Shown one piece after another: positions 43,004-51,106 of a DNA stretch of 64,000 nucleotides. The DNA lies in IMG/VR virus record IMGVR_UViG_3300028646_000003, positions 1 through 64,000 of that record. One strand, given 5' to 3'. The stretch's first letter is position 1. Each line of letters starts with the position of its first letter. The notes beneath the pieces were generated by a model. It ran no database searches. It saw only the letters and a list, made by a program, of their open reading frames with translations, and was not told where the DNA came from. The stretch is from a virus. Made by a program: the position numbers and the translations under genes.

Positions 43004-43195
43004 GTTTCTGTTGGTTCAGGCTATTCAGATGAACAACGTCAAGAATATTGGACAAACCGTGATAAATACATAGGTAGAATTTTAGAGGTTAAGTATAAAG
43101 AAGAAACTATGGATAAGAAAACCAAGTTAATAAGTTTACAATTTCCAACCTTTGTGTGTATTAGAGAAGAAGGAAAACAAATAAGCTATAATTAA
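43004..43195 (+). pseudogene. Continuation of the ligase frame after the TAA
   Basis: 63 sense codons beginning VSVGSGYSDEQRQEYW and ending EEGKQISYN before TAA 43193. It has no start codon or ribosome binding site and completes the ligase OB fold. It is therefore the rest of the same gene, separated by one stop codon. Confidence 0.7.
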
Positions 43196-43212
43196 AAAAG
43201 AGGTGATTAAAT

Positions 43213-43488
43213 ATGAGTGGAATTTCATGGAATGAAGTAGGTATGACTACTAAAAAGGTATTTAAATATTTAGATTCAATTGATTTATTACCTTATATAA
43301 ACGAATTCAAAGAAAAAGACTTATACGATTTAATGGAAAAATTAGAAGAGATTTATGACTATAAAGATGAATTTTCTGAGACACTTTTTGATTATATAAA
43401 AGTTAGTGAATTCGCTGAATATCTAAACAAAAGATATAATTTAAATATAAAAGAAACTGAAATAATAAGTTCTTACTATTATATTTAA
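43213..43488 (+). CDS. Hypothetical protein, 91 aa
   Basis: AAAGAGGTGATTAA upstream. Helical, acidic protein (KFLKYLD...YEFKEKDLYDLMEKLEE-like run). No family recognised. Confidence 0.55.
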   Translation: MSGISWNEVGMTTKKVFKYLDSIDLLPYINEFKEKDLYDLMEKLEEIYDYKDEFSETLFDYIKVSEFAEYLNKRYNLNIKETEIISSYYYI

Positions 43489-43586
43489 CAATAGTAAAAT
43501 AACAGAGCCAAATAAAAGTTAAATTTTAAATAAATAAAATAGTACGTTTTGTGCAGAAATCACGAATTATAGGAGGGATAAATACA

Positions 43587-43685
43587 ATGTATACATTATG
43601 CTTAATAAATGGTTATAACTATCACTATTTTAATGACAAACTACTTAGCATAAGTAAAAATAATTGGGTACTTAATATATTATAA
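43587..43685 (+). CDS. Very small protein, 32 aa
   Basis: AGGAGGGATAAATACA gives ATG 43587 a good ribosome binding site. The peptide (YTLCLINGYNYHYFND...) has no known relatives that I recognise. Confidence 0.4.
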   Translation: MYTLCLINGYNYHYFNDKLLSISKNNWVLNIL

Positions 43686-43689
43686 AAGG

Positions 43690-43848
43690 GTGGAAGATGC
43701 AATGGATACAGGAAAAGCTATGGCGATTATAAAAGAAAAAGCAACAATAATAGGATTCCTTGATTTCTAGGTACATGAAAATGTCCTTGATAGAGAAAAT
43801 GCCGACAATTTAAAACAGTATTTAGAATGGTTAGCTAAACAAATTTAG
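43690..43848 (+). pseudogene. Small gene interrupted by an in-frame TAG
   Basis: From GTG 43690 (or ATG 43702) the frame reads MDTGKAMAIIKEKATIIGF and continues to TAG 43768-43770. It then runs on as VHENVLDRENADNLKQYLEW to a second TAG at 43846. The downstream part is well formed protein without its own start. It is either a decayed gene, a sequencing error or a suppressed amber. The ligase TAA lies 0.8 kb upstream. Confidence 0.5.
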
Positions 43849-43904
43849 TTCGCAATGCTAATAAATCAAATAAAAATAATGAGGGTAAAGGGGATATATT
43901 AAAA

Positions 43905-44192
43905 ATGAATAATTCATGTAAACAAATTGAAGTAGAATATCAAAACCCAACAATAATGGACTTAATGGCTGAAATTGACAGGCTTACACAGGAATTATCA
44001 GAAGTTAAGGCTGAGAATTATATGTTGAGAAATGACAATATATTATTACATAATAGTATTGAACAAAAATATGAAGAAAGTTCACAAGAAGAAGGTGATC
44101 TAAGTATGCTAGAAGAATATGAAGACAAATATTTAACTGATGTAGACGCATATTTAGAAGCTTTTGATAATATTAGTTTAACAAGGTTATAA
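43905..44192 (+). CDS. Coiled-coil protein, 95 aa
   Basis: Residues 15-50 form a heptad pattern (LMAEIDRLTQELSEVKAEN), the rest is acidic. AGGGGATAT upstream is weak. A box copy (AAATTAATATATAAAG, 44195-44210) follows the stop and precedes thyA. Confidence 0.5.
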   Translation: MNNSCKQIEVEYQNPTIMDLMAEIDRLTQELSEVKAENYMLRNDNILLHNSIEQKYEESSQEEGDLSMLEEYEDKYLTDVDAYLEAFDNISLTRL

Positions 44193-44238
44193 ACAAATTA
44201 ATATATAAAGTAATAATAAGAATGGAGAATGAAAGAAT

Positions 44239-44730
44239 ATGATAAGTAATTATGAAGTTCAATATATGAATATAGTTAAAAATATAATAGAATATGGATA
44301 CTACGATAATAATAGAACAGGTATGCCAACATATAAACTACCACATCAAATAATACAAGTGGATTTACAAAAGGAGTTTCCTATATTAAAAACTAAACAG
44401 GTGGCTTTTAAAACAGCTACAAAAGAAATGTTATGGATATGGCAACAACAGTCAAATGATGTTACATTATTACAAAATCAAAATGTTCATATTTGGGATG
44501 AATGGGTTGATAAGAATAATACTATAGGAAAAGCTTATGGGTATCAAATAGCAAAATATAAACAACTTGATAAACTTATTGAAACTTTAAAAACTAATCC
44601 ACAAGATAGAAGAATGATTATTTCTTTATGGAATATTGAAGATTTACCAGAAATGCAATTACAACCTTGTTGTTATCAAACTATTTGGGATGTGACAGAT
44701 GGTAAACTGAATTGTATGCTTATACAACGT
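44239..44730 (+). CDS. thyA: Thymidylate synthase, exon 1
   Basis: 164 codons. [12 protein letters not shown] near 23 and [11 protein letters not shown] near 71 are typical of ThyA. The active-site Cys lies in [12 protein letters not shown] near 147, where the usual His after it is Cys. The exon ends CMLIQR at 44730, and the next in-frame codons run into a stop in the intron. Joined to exon 2 it gives [13 protein letters not shown], matching the conserved RSxDxxLGxPFN. The enzyme makes dTMP from dUMP; its cofactor product is recycled by the DHFR encoded next. Confidence 0.88.
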
Positions 44731-45925
44731 TTGTAAAAGAGCGTCTTTAGGTAGTAATACCTATCGAAAACCCTGTTAAACGGGGAAACTCTTATATTTA
44801 TAAGACAATCCCGTACTAAATATTATTATTTGTGTTATTAAAATAAAAAGGAGGTGAATAAATAATGATAGGAACGTATTTTATAAAAAATTTACTTAAT
44901 AATAAATTTTATGTAGGTCATTCAGTTAATATAAATCAAAGATTTAATTCTCATAAGTCAGCACTAAGAAAAAATAAACATCATAATAAGCACTTGCAAA
45001 GAGCGTGGAATAAATATGGTGAAAATAATTTTGAATTTGAAATCTATAAAATTTGTAATACAGAAATTGAAAGTATAGAAATTGAACAATATTATATAGA
45101 TAATTATAAAGATATGTTATATAACATATCTAAAAAGGCTAAAGATGGTGGTGATTTGTTATCGTATCATCCCAATAAGAAACTAATTATAGAAAAAGGA
45201 TTAGAAACTAGAAAAGAAAATATGTCTAAAATGTCAAAAGAAGAACTAAGCAATACATACGGAAGAAAAGGAGAAGATAATGGAATGTATGGCAGACATC
45301 ATTCTGAAAAATCGAAAAATAAAATTTCTCAAAAAAACACAGGTGCTTATCGAGACATAAAAGGAAAAACTTATTATGAGTTCTTTGGAGAAGAAAAGGC
45401 TGTCGAAATTAAAAATAACTTATCTGATAAAGCAAAATTAAAAATTGGAGAATTAAATAGTTTTTATGGGAAACATCACTCTGAGGAATCGAAAAATAAA
45501 ATTAGAGAAAAACAATTAGGAAAGAAACCTCCTAACATGAAAAAAGTAAAAATAGAAGAAGATGAATACGAAAGTCTAACCGAAGCTTCTAGACAACTAG
45601 GGGTGACACCTACAACAATATTAAATAGAATAAAATCAAAAAACTTTCCTAATTATTATTACATATAAAAACACAAATAATAATTAAATGTCTAACGACT
45701 ATCGAAAGCATGTTTGATAAATATAAAAGGTTATTAAATAGAAGCGAGTAGAGTACCCCTCAAGTTATTGGAGGTTGCATAATGCAAGGTGACGGGAAAA
45801 GCAGGGAATCCTATCTGAAATACTAATAGGATTGTGATATAGTCTTTTCTATATAGTAATATATAGCAGTTTCAATTAATGGAGTTGAAACGGGTAAGGT
45901 TTAACGAACCTTATTGAAAATAGAG
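44731..45925 (+). other. Group I intron in thyA, 1195 bases
   Basis: The exon ends in U and the intron in G (AATAGAG). A short P1 can form from exon ACGT and GCGT (44741-44744). The core starts with ACCCTGTTAAACGGGG (P3-P4 region) and AATCCCGTACTAAAT before the endonuclease gene, so the gene sits in a P6-like loop. After it come GACTA (45697-45701) and TAGTC (45840-45844), the P7 strands, in a GTGATATAGTC context. Splicing restores the PFN-containing half of the enzyme. Confidence 0.85.
44865..45668 (+). CDS. GIY-YIG homing endonuclease inside the thyA intron
   Basis: 267 aa. GTYFIKNLLNNKFYVG at residues 3-18 is the GIY-YIG motif, with SVNINQRFNSHK after it. Two NUMOD3 motifs follow (NGMYGRHHSEKSKNKIS and NSFYGKHHSEESKNKI) and a NUMOD1/IENR1-like end (YESLTEASRQLGVTPTTI). 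This is the architecture of I-TevI-type intron nucleases. AGGAGGTGAATAAATA precedes the ATG. It should cut intron-less thyA. Confidence 0.88.
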   Translation: MIGTYFIKNLLNNKFYVGHSVNINQRFNSHKSALRKNKHHNKHLQRAWNKYGENNFEFEIYKICNTEIESIEIEQYYIDNYKDMLYNISKKAKDGGDLLSYHPNKKLIIEKGLETRKENMSKMSKEELSNTYGRKGEDNGMYGRHHSEKSKNKISQKNTGAYRDIKGKTYYEFFGEEKAVEIKNNLSDKAKLKIGELNSFYGKHHSEESKNKIREKQLGKKPPNMKKVKIEEDEYESLTEASRQLGVTPTTILNRIKSKNFPNYYYI

Positions 45926-46315
45926 TCAGGAGACATTCCATTGGGCGTTCCCTTTAATACAACGCAATATGCAGTTTTAACTCATATGATTGCACAAGCT
46001 ACTGGATTACAAGTAGGGCAACTTACTCATATTATAAATAATGCTCATATCTATGAAAATCAAATTGAAGGCATGAGAGAACAATTAGAAAGATATGAGA
46101 GGTTACAAAGTTGTGTATATAATTATGATACTTATAATGAATATTATAAAGATATAACGCACGAAGAATATAGTAAATTACAAGATATTTATTCTATAAC
46201 CCCTAAACTAAAATTAAATCCTGACATAACTAATTTTTATGACTTCACCATAGACGGTATTGCTTTAGAAGATTATAAAAATATGGGAATTATTAAAATG
46301 AAAGTGAGTGTATAG
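45926..46315 (+). CDS. thyA: Thymidylate synthase, exon 2
   Basis: 129 codons plus stop, opening [18 protein letters not shown], the conserved folate and phosphate-binding region, and continuing [19 protein letters not shown]. It ends one base before the DHFR start codon. No start codon of its own is needed because it is joined by splicing; total enzyme 293 aa. Confidence 0.87.
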   Translation, partial: SGDIPLGVPFNTTQYAVLTHMIAQATGLQVGQLTHIINNAHIYENQIEGMREQLERYERLQSCVYNYDTYNEYYKDITHEEYSKLQDIYSITPKLKLNPDITNFYDFTIDGIALEDYKNMGIIKMKVSV

Positions 46316-46316
46316 A

Positions 46317-46790
46317 ATGTTATCTATTATAGTAGCTATTGATCTTAACGGTGGAATTGGAAATAACAATGAATTATTGTTTCACGTTAAAGAAGATATG
46401 AGAAGATTTAAAGAATTAACTACGAATCACAAAGTAATTATGGGCAGAAAAACATTTGAAAGTTTGCCGAATGGTGCATTACCTAATAGAACAAATATAG
46501 TGTTAAGTCGTTCTAAAATGGGACTAGATGAGGAATTAGACATATGCTATATGAATATTGATATGGTTCTAGAAGAGTATAGAGATTCAAATGAAGAAGT
46601 GTTCATTATAGGTGGAGGAGAGATATACAGCCAATTATTGCCTTATTGCAATAAGATTTATTTAACTATCGGATTTGGAGAATTTGAAGCTGATACATTC
46701 TTTAATTTTAATAAAGATGAGTGGGAGATAGATGGATTATCTACAATGCACAATACATTTGCTTTTTACAATTATAAGAGAAAGGAGTAA
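46317..46790 (+). CDS. folA: Dihydrofolate reductase, 157 aa
   Basis: LSIIVAIDLNGGIGNNNEL (with a shortened Met20-like loop) then HKVIMGRKTFESLP, RTNIVLSR and VFIIGGGEIYSQL are all standard DHFR motifs. It regenerates tetrahydrofolate used by the adjacent thymidylate synthase. ATG 46317 follows the TS stop by one base; the in-frame GTG 46308 overlaps that gene and is less likely. Confidence 0.88.
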   Translation: MLSIIVAIDLNGGIGNNNELLFHVKEDMRRFKELTTNHKVIMGRKTFESLPNGALPNRTNIVLSRSKMGLDEELDICYMNIDMVLEEYRDSNEEVFIIGGGEIYSQLLPYCNKIYLTIGFGEFEADTFFNFNKDEWEIDGLSTMHNTFAFYNYKRKE

Positions 46791-46796
46791 ATACAA

Positions 46797-47168
46797 GTGG
46801 CTGATTATAATGAAATAATAAATGATCTAATTGAATTATTGCACAAGATAGACGTATTTAAAACAAGAGCTGAAAAATATTATAGTGAGTGTGCTGACAA
46901 CATGGAATTGGGTGAAATATATGCTTATAAACAATCTGGTAAATTAGTATCTGAACTATTAGAAAAATATAAAAGTGCTAATATATCAATAAACGACTAT
47001 ACCATAACTAAATTAGCTAAAACTAAAACAATGCAAGAAATAATAGACACTATAGGTTCTGAAGTATGTCCTAGTGTATATGGACTTGTAGATTTTAACC
47101 AATACCAATGTGACGAATATAATTGTGAAACTTGTTGGGAATGTGCTTTAAGGGATTCAGGTATTTAA
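46797..47168 (+). CDS. Hypothetical Cys-containing protein, 123 aa, GTG start
   Basis: AAAGGAGTAAATACAA precedes GTG 46797, six bases after the DHFR stop. Helical N-terminal part; the C-terminus (QCDEYNCETCWECALRD) has a four-Cys cluster that probably binds metal. No family recognised. Confidence 0.6.
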   Translation: MADYNEIINDLIELLHKIDVFKTRAEKYYSECADNMELGEIYAYKQSGKLVSELLEKYKSANISINDYTITKLAKTKTMQEIIDTIGSEVCPSVYGLVDFNQYQCDEYNCETCWECALRDSGI

Positions 47169-47196
47169 TTTAAAGATGATGTTATATAATTTACAC

Positions 47197-47225
47197 TTCA
47201 CAAACAAACAAATGTTCGATATAAT
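47197..47225 (+). promoter_or_regulatory. Promoter with a LexA-like box in the spacer
   Basis: TTCACA (47197-47202), 17-base spacer, TATAAT (47220-47225). The spacer holds CAAACAAATGTTCG (47205-47218). This matches the Gram-positive LexA/DinR consensus CGAACRNRYGTTYG at all but one position. Binding there would block the -10. Confidence 0.45.
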
Positions 47226-47260
47226 GTTATTATTATATATTGAATAAGGAAGTGCAATTT

Positions 47261-47524
47261 ATGAAGGTTGTAGCGAAAAACATAGAAGTAATAGCTTACT
47301 TTACTGAAGAAGGGAAGATAACTCCTTTAAAGTTTAGGATTAAAAATGAAAATGGTGAATATCAAACTATAAAAATAGAAAAAGTTGTAGATACTAAGCT
47401 CGAAAGACTTTGTGGCAACAATGCAAAAGTATTTACATGTCAAAGCAATATTGATGGGATAGTGAAAATATATGAAATAAAATTCATAATAGAAAGTAGT
47501 AATTGGATACTATTTAAAATTTAA
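47261..47524 (+). CDS. Hypothetical protein, 87 aa
   Basis: ATG 47261 follows AAGGAAGTG; an in-frame TTG at 47240 is upstream of that site. Beta-rich small protein (EVIAYFTEEGKITPLKF). Last plus-strand gene before the convergent junction, under the promoter with the LexA-like box. Function unknown. Confidence 0.6.
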   Translation: MKVVAKNIEVIAYFTEEGKITPLKFRIKNENGEYQTIKIEKVVDTKLERLCGNNAKVFTCQSNIDGIVKIYEIKFIIESSNWILFKI

Positions 47525-47603
47525 AATAATAATGAATAATATCCAATACATAGGTCATACTATTATTATAAACCATTGCTTTAGGAAAACTAAAAAATGA
47601 AAA

Positions 47604-47687
47604 AAATAAGGGAGTCTAAATATAGATTAGATACTAATTGCAAATTAATGCAAAAAATATTTAAATTATATTTAGACTCCCTTAAAA
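47604..47687. terminator. Large inverted repeat at the convergent junction
   Basis: TAAGGGAGTCTAAATATA (47607-47624) pairs perfectly with TATATTTAGACTCCCTTA (47667-47684) around a 42-base loop. It is the best candidate for a bidirectional terminator for the plus-strand block, though the T-run is short. Confidence 0.55.
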
Positions 47688-47790
47688 TTGTAATTATTTA
47701 CCTCATAACGACATGTTGCTTATCCGATTTTCGTATGTTATTATTAGATTGGAACTAATTTAGTGGTATTTTCAAGCGATATTACTATAA

Positions 47791-47827
47791 AAAGAAGTGG
47801 CTTATAAATTTAAGTTGCTTCTTTTTA
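47791..47827 (+). terminator. Intrinsic terminator
   Basis: AAGAAGTGGCTTA and TAAGTTGCTTCTT form a 13-bp stem with three G-U pairs, followed by TTTTTATTT. Confidence 0.65.
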
Positions 47828-47857
47828 TTTGAACTTTAATTTATTTTTAAATGTGTA

Positions 47858-47960
47858 TTGACTTTGATTGAAATAGTGATATAATTGTTTTATGGATATA
47901 TTTTGTTTGTTATTATATGTCCTAAAGGTGAGATTACTTGAGAAAGTAGTCTCTTTTTAT
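47858..47960 (+). ncRNA. Promoter-terminator unit, candidate small RNA
   Basis: TTGACT (47858-47863), 16-base spacer, TATAAT (47880-47885), start expected near 47892. A 10-bp hairpin GAGATTACTT/AAGTAGTCTC (47930-47953) with a TTTTTATTTT tail ends the unit. The resulting RNA would be about 65 bases with no credible coding frame, antisense only to the very end of the minus-strand XhlA-like gene. The rest of 47525-47956 shows no gene. Confidence 0.45.
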
Positions 47961-48325
47961 TTTAATCCAAGATATGTTAAAATTCCACCAACAATCATAG
48001 ATGCTATAACCCAAAATTGTTTAGTATTATAAAATTTCATTTCATTATTTATTTTATTACTTTCAGTTTTTATTCTTTCTTCTTGAGATTCTTTTGCCTT
48101 AAAGTAATCAAACATTTCTTTGGTAAAGTTATTTAATGTATTTTGTTGTTTTTCAGACTGCTTCATTTGATCTTTTGACTGTTCTGCCATTAATAGTTTA
48201 ATTTCTGCTTGAGAGCGTGAAATCCCAGCTAATTCTAACCTTTGTTCAACATCACTTTCCTCAAGTCTTCTTAGTCTTGCTTCATGGTCTGATAATTGTT
48301 TGTCTATGTAATTATTTTCGTCCAT
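47957..48325 (-). CDS. XhlA-like hemolysin/lysis-associated membrane protein, 122 aa
   Basis: N-terminal coiled coil (DHEARLRRLEESDVEQRLEL...) and one C-terminal membrane segment (FWVIASMIVGGILTYLGL), the layout of XhlA-type proteins that assist phage holins and endolysins. GAGGAGGAA precedes the ATG on the minus strand. No endolysin gene is seen in this window. Confidence 0.65.
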   Translation of the reverse strand: MDENNYIDKQLSDHEARLRRLEESDVEQRLELAGISRSQAEIKLLMAEQSKDQMKQSEKQQNTLNNFTKEMFDYFKAKESQEERIKTESNKINNEMKFYNTKQFWVIASMIVGGILTYLGLK

Positions 48326-48663
48326 ATATATTCCTCCTCAAAATTTTAATTTATTTATTCATTGTTAACACATTCCTTTTCTTTAAGATTAGTGAATTAT
48401 AATATATTGATTTATATAAAGAGTATAATTATTTTTAATTTTGGTTATTATAACAGAGTAGAATTGATTATTGATTTAGAGTGTTGTTCTTTGGTAATTG
48501 ATTCTACAATATTTTAACCTTTTATATTTTAAATTGATAGATAATAGATACTGATAAAACCTAATCTTGTGGATTTTAATAGTTTCGATGAGGTTAGGTT
48601 TTATTGCTATTTGTTTTTTATTTTTGCTATTGTAATCATTTAAAAGAGTGGTTTTAAAAGGAG
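48326..48663. other. Intergenic, terminator for the recombinase and AT-rich leader
   Basis: AAAACCTAA (about 48567-48576) and TTAGGTTTTA (about 48593-48602) form an inverted repeat. It would end minus-strand transcription of the recombinase at 48664. The part nearer 48400 is AT-rich with a possible minus-strand TATAAT, but no clear -35. No gene seen. Confidence 0.5.
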
Positions 48664-49632
48664 TTAAATATCAAACTTTAGCATTTCTTGTTTTAAAGAT
48701 TCGGTATCTTCTTGCAAATAAAAATCTTTTGTTACACCCGTTGATCTATGGGATAACGCCTTCGAGACTGCTTCTAGACTCATACCTGCTTTATATCTAA
48801 GGTCACTGCCACTATGTCTTAAATCATGCATGGATAATTCAGGTTCATTGATAATAGCCCCTATTTGTTTTATCCATGTACTTTTAAATTGTCCAACTGA
48901 AGCTTGTCTCCACCCATTATAATTAGTAACAAATAAATGCTCACATTCAATTCCTTTTTCTTTTCTTTCATTCAACCATTGTTTAATTAATTCTATACAT
49001 CTATCATTGAGATTGAACGTAATAGAATATCCTTCTTTTTCGATTACATCTCTTATAACCCTATTTTCTAAGTCAATCTGGTCTAATCTAATAGTAGATA
49101 TAGCATTAACTCTAGCCATAGTAAATAACCCTAATTCAAATACTAATGTTAATTGAGTATTATTTCTTTCTTTTAATCCTTCTCTTATCGTTTCTACTTG
49201 TTCTTGTGTTAGAAATACTCTTTTTATTTCATAAACTCCTTTTTGAGCTTTAGGTCTTTCTAATAAATCTACTACATTTTCTTTGATTTTTCTTTTCTTT
49301 TTATAATATAGATATAATGATGAGATACTAGACAGTCTACGTTGCATACGTCTATCTTTATTTTCAAATACGCTTTGACATAGTGCAAGAAAATCTTCAA
49401 CAACATCTGCCATTTCCTCAGTTTCAAAATCAAATATGTATTTATTATCATAATTTTTTAATATAAAAACAAAGAATTGGTTTATATCTGAAGTATATGA
49501 ATTCTTAGAGGACTCAGCTAACTGTCTTTTCCCATTAAGATATTTCCTCCAAAGTTCTTTATTTTGTGGATTTATTTGTTCTATCAATTTTGGAGTTGTA
49601 TATTGAACATGTTTTCTTTTTTCTTTTGCCAT
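48664..49632 (-). CDS. Tyrosine recombinase (integrase family), 322 aa
   Basis: Catalytic elements of the family: TMARVNAIS near 177 (first Arg), MHDLRHSGSD near 269 (His-x-x-Arg) and ALSHRSTG then DFYL near 290-305 (His and nucleophile Tyr). An N-terminal SAM-like domain (SSKNSYTSDINQFF) precedes. It would integrate, resolve or circularise phage DNA. It is the downstream member of a two-gene unit with the DUF1064 nuclease. Confidence 0.8.
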   Translation of the reverse strand: MAKEKRKHVQYTTPKLIEQINPQNKELWRKYLNGKRQLAESSKNSYTSDINQFFVFILKNYDNKYIFDFETEEMADVVEDFLALCQSVFENKDRRMQRRLSSISSLYLYYKKKRKIKENVVDLLERPKAQKGVYEIKRVFLTQEQVETIREGLKERNNTQLTLVFELGLFTMARVNAISTIRLDQIDLENRVIRDVIEKEGYSITFNLNDRCIELIKQWLNERKEKGIECEHLFVTNYNGWRQASVGQFKSTWIKQIGAIINEPELSMHDLRHSGSDLRYKAGMSLEAVSKALSHRSTGVTKDFYLQEDTESLKQEMLKFDI

Positions 49633-49633
49633 A

Positions 49634-50170
49634 TTATATCAAGTCCTTTCTTAATTGTTTTATTTTGTCTTTTTTTTTACTAACATTCTTATCTTTCTCA
49701 GCTTTTAATTTGTCCCTAACTTCTTTCCTAGCTTTCTTTTCACTTTTCTTTTGTTTAACTAATTCAGTGTACTGTTTCTTTTCTATTTTATCTTCTAAGT
49801 TAAACCATCTGCTATCATATGTAACAATTAATTCAAAACGTGTATCTTGATTTAAGTATTTAAACATCTTTATCTTGCACTTACTTTCATTTGTAATATT
49901 ATAAAGACTACCTTTTACATCAACAACGACTAGTTGACCATCTCTAATAAAGCTCATATCAGAAATATATTCCATTTTACGAATTCCTTTATTTTCGTAG
50001 TGGGAATCTTTAAAGGCTGGCACTAATAAGAAAGGTTTTTGTCTATCTAAATTGTTTATCTCTCCTTTCTCTTGTTGCTTTAATAGTTCATTCCAATATT
50101 TCCATTCTGTTGTGCTGTCGAAAATTCCCCATTTAGGATCATCAACTTTTTTACTTGAATATTTGCCCAT
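49634..50170 (-). CDS. DUF1064-like nuclease, 178 aa
   Basis: Start taken at the ATG of MGKYSSKKVDD (minus, CAT 50168-50170), which has AGAAAGGA upstream. DSTTEWKYWNELLKQQ, then ISDMSFIRDG and LVVVDVKGSL form the Asp...D-x-K pattern of the DUF1064 PD-(D/E)XK family. Such proteins are frequent beside phage recombination genes and may act as Holliday-junction or branch nucleases. The C-terminus is a long Lys-rich coiled segment. Confidence 0.7.
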   Translation of the reverse strand: MGKYSSKKVDDPKWGIFDSTTEWKYWNELLKQQEKGEINNLDRQKPFLLVPAFKDSHYENKGIRKMEYISDMSFIRDGQLVVVDVKGSLYNITNESKCKIKMFKYLNQDTRFELIVTYDSRWFNLEDKIEKKQYTELVKQKKSEKKARKEVRDKLKAEKDKNVSKKKDKIKQLRKDLI

Positions 50171-50281
50171 ATCCCCATTCCTTTCTAATTCAATTTTTAT
50201 AATTCCACGCAACAAAAAAGAGCTTGTACAATTCATACAAACTCTAAAAATAATCTAATATTTAATTTTAATATCTTTGGC

Positions 50282-51106
50282 CTAATCCAAATCTTCTATA
50301 ACATTTAATAATTCTTCTTTACTCTTTCTGGTATAAATCCGAGTTGTTTCAATACTACCATGGCCACATAAATCGGCTACAATATCAATGGCCAAACCAG
50401 AATCTATTAACCGTTTTGCATATTGATGGCGAAATGAATGTGCATGATTTTTCTCCTTTTTTACATTGGCCAACTTACCATATTTCTTTAAAACTTTATC
50501 TACACCACTTCTAGTCATATGGCCACGAGTTCCTACAAACAGGTAATCACAACCTTTATTCATTCGGCCCAATCTACAATAATTTAACCAAACATCATTC
50601 AAGGCCTTGGGAATAAATACAGATCTAATCTTATTTCCCTTGCCAACAATTTGTATTGTATTACTATGTATGTCTTTTATTTGAAGTTGTAGCATTTCAC
50701 TTATTCTTAGGCCAGTCAATTCCAATGTTTTTACTATGGCCAACGTTCTATAATCCTTCTTGGCCTTAGCAATATCAATTATATTTTCTATATCAGCCTT
50801 ATTAATTACATTCTCTAAGAAATTCTGTGATTGTATTTTTACTTTTGTAGTTGTGGCCGACACTTCAATAAAAGCAAAGAATTGATGTATGGCCACAAGT
50901 TTTCTATTGGCCGAAGTAGGAGATAAGAATCTTTCATATAATAAATATTCTTTGTAGGCCTTCATTGTATCATTGTGAAATTCTAATATCTTATTTTCTT
51001 TTGCATAGGCCATGAATTGATTTATATCTCTCATATAGGCCTCAATAGTCTTATTACTTTTTTCTTGCTTGGCCAAGTATTCTCTAAACATTTGTAAATT
51101 ATTCAT
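50282..51106 (-). CDS. XerC/D-like tyrosine recombinase with dense GGCC sites, 274 aa
   Basis: ELTGLRISEML near 132 (Arg), HSFRHQYAKRL near 218 (His-x-x-Arg) and LCGHGSIETTRIY near 241-253 (His and Tyr nucleophile) define a tyrosine recombinase. Strong TGGAGGTA ribosome binding site. Its DNA is unusual: 17 GGCC words lie in the gene or at its stop, one more upstream at 51202. Some fall as xxG-GCC (Ala) and others as GGC-Cxx (Gly). Ala codons are mostly GCC preceded by codons ending in G, unlike neighbouring genes. The separate composition suggests an independent origin or direct selection on the word. Confidence 0.82.
   Translation of the reverse strand: MNNLQMFREYLAKQEKSNKTIEAYMRDINQFMAYAKENKILEFHNDTMKAYKEYLLYERFLSPTSANRKLVAIHQFFAFIEVSATTTKVKIQSQNFLENVINKADIENIIDIAKAKKDYRTLAIVKTLELTGLRISEMLQLQIKDIHSNTIQIVGKGNKIRSVFIPKALNDVWLNYCRLGRMNKGCDYLFVGTRGHMTRSGVDKVLKKYGKLANVKKEKNHAHSFRHQYAKRLIDSGLAIDIVADLCGHGSIETTRIYTRKSKEELLNVIEDLD

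Noticed and set aside
43001-43770. Genetic code reassignment of TAA or TAG
   Set aside because: Most genes in the window end with TAA, and TAG and TGA also end normal genes, so a general reassignment is excluded.
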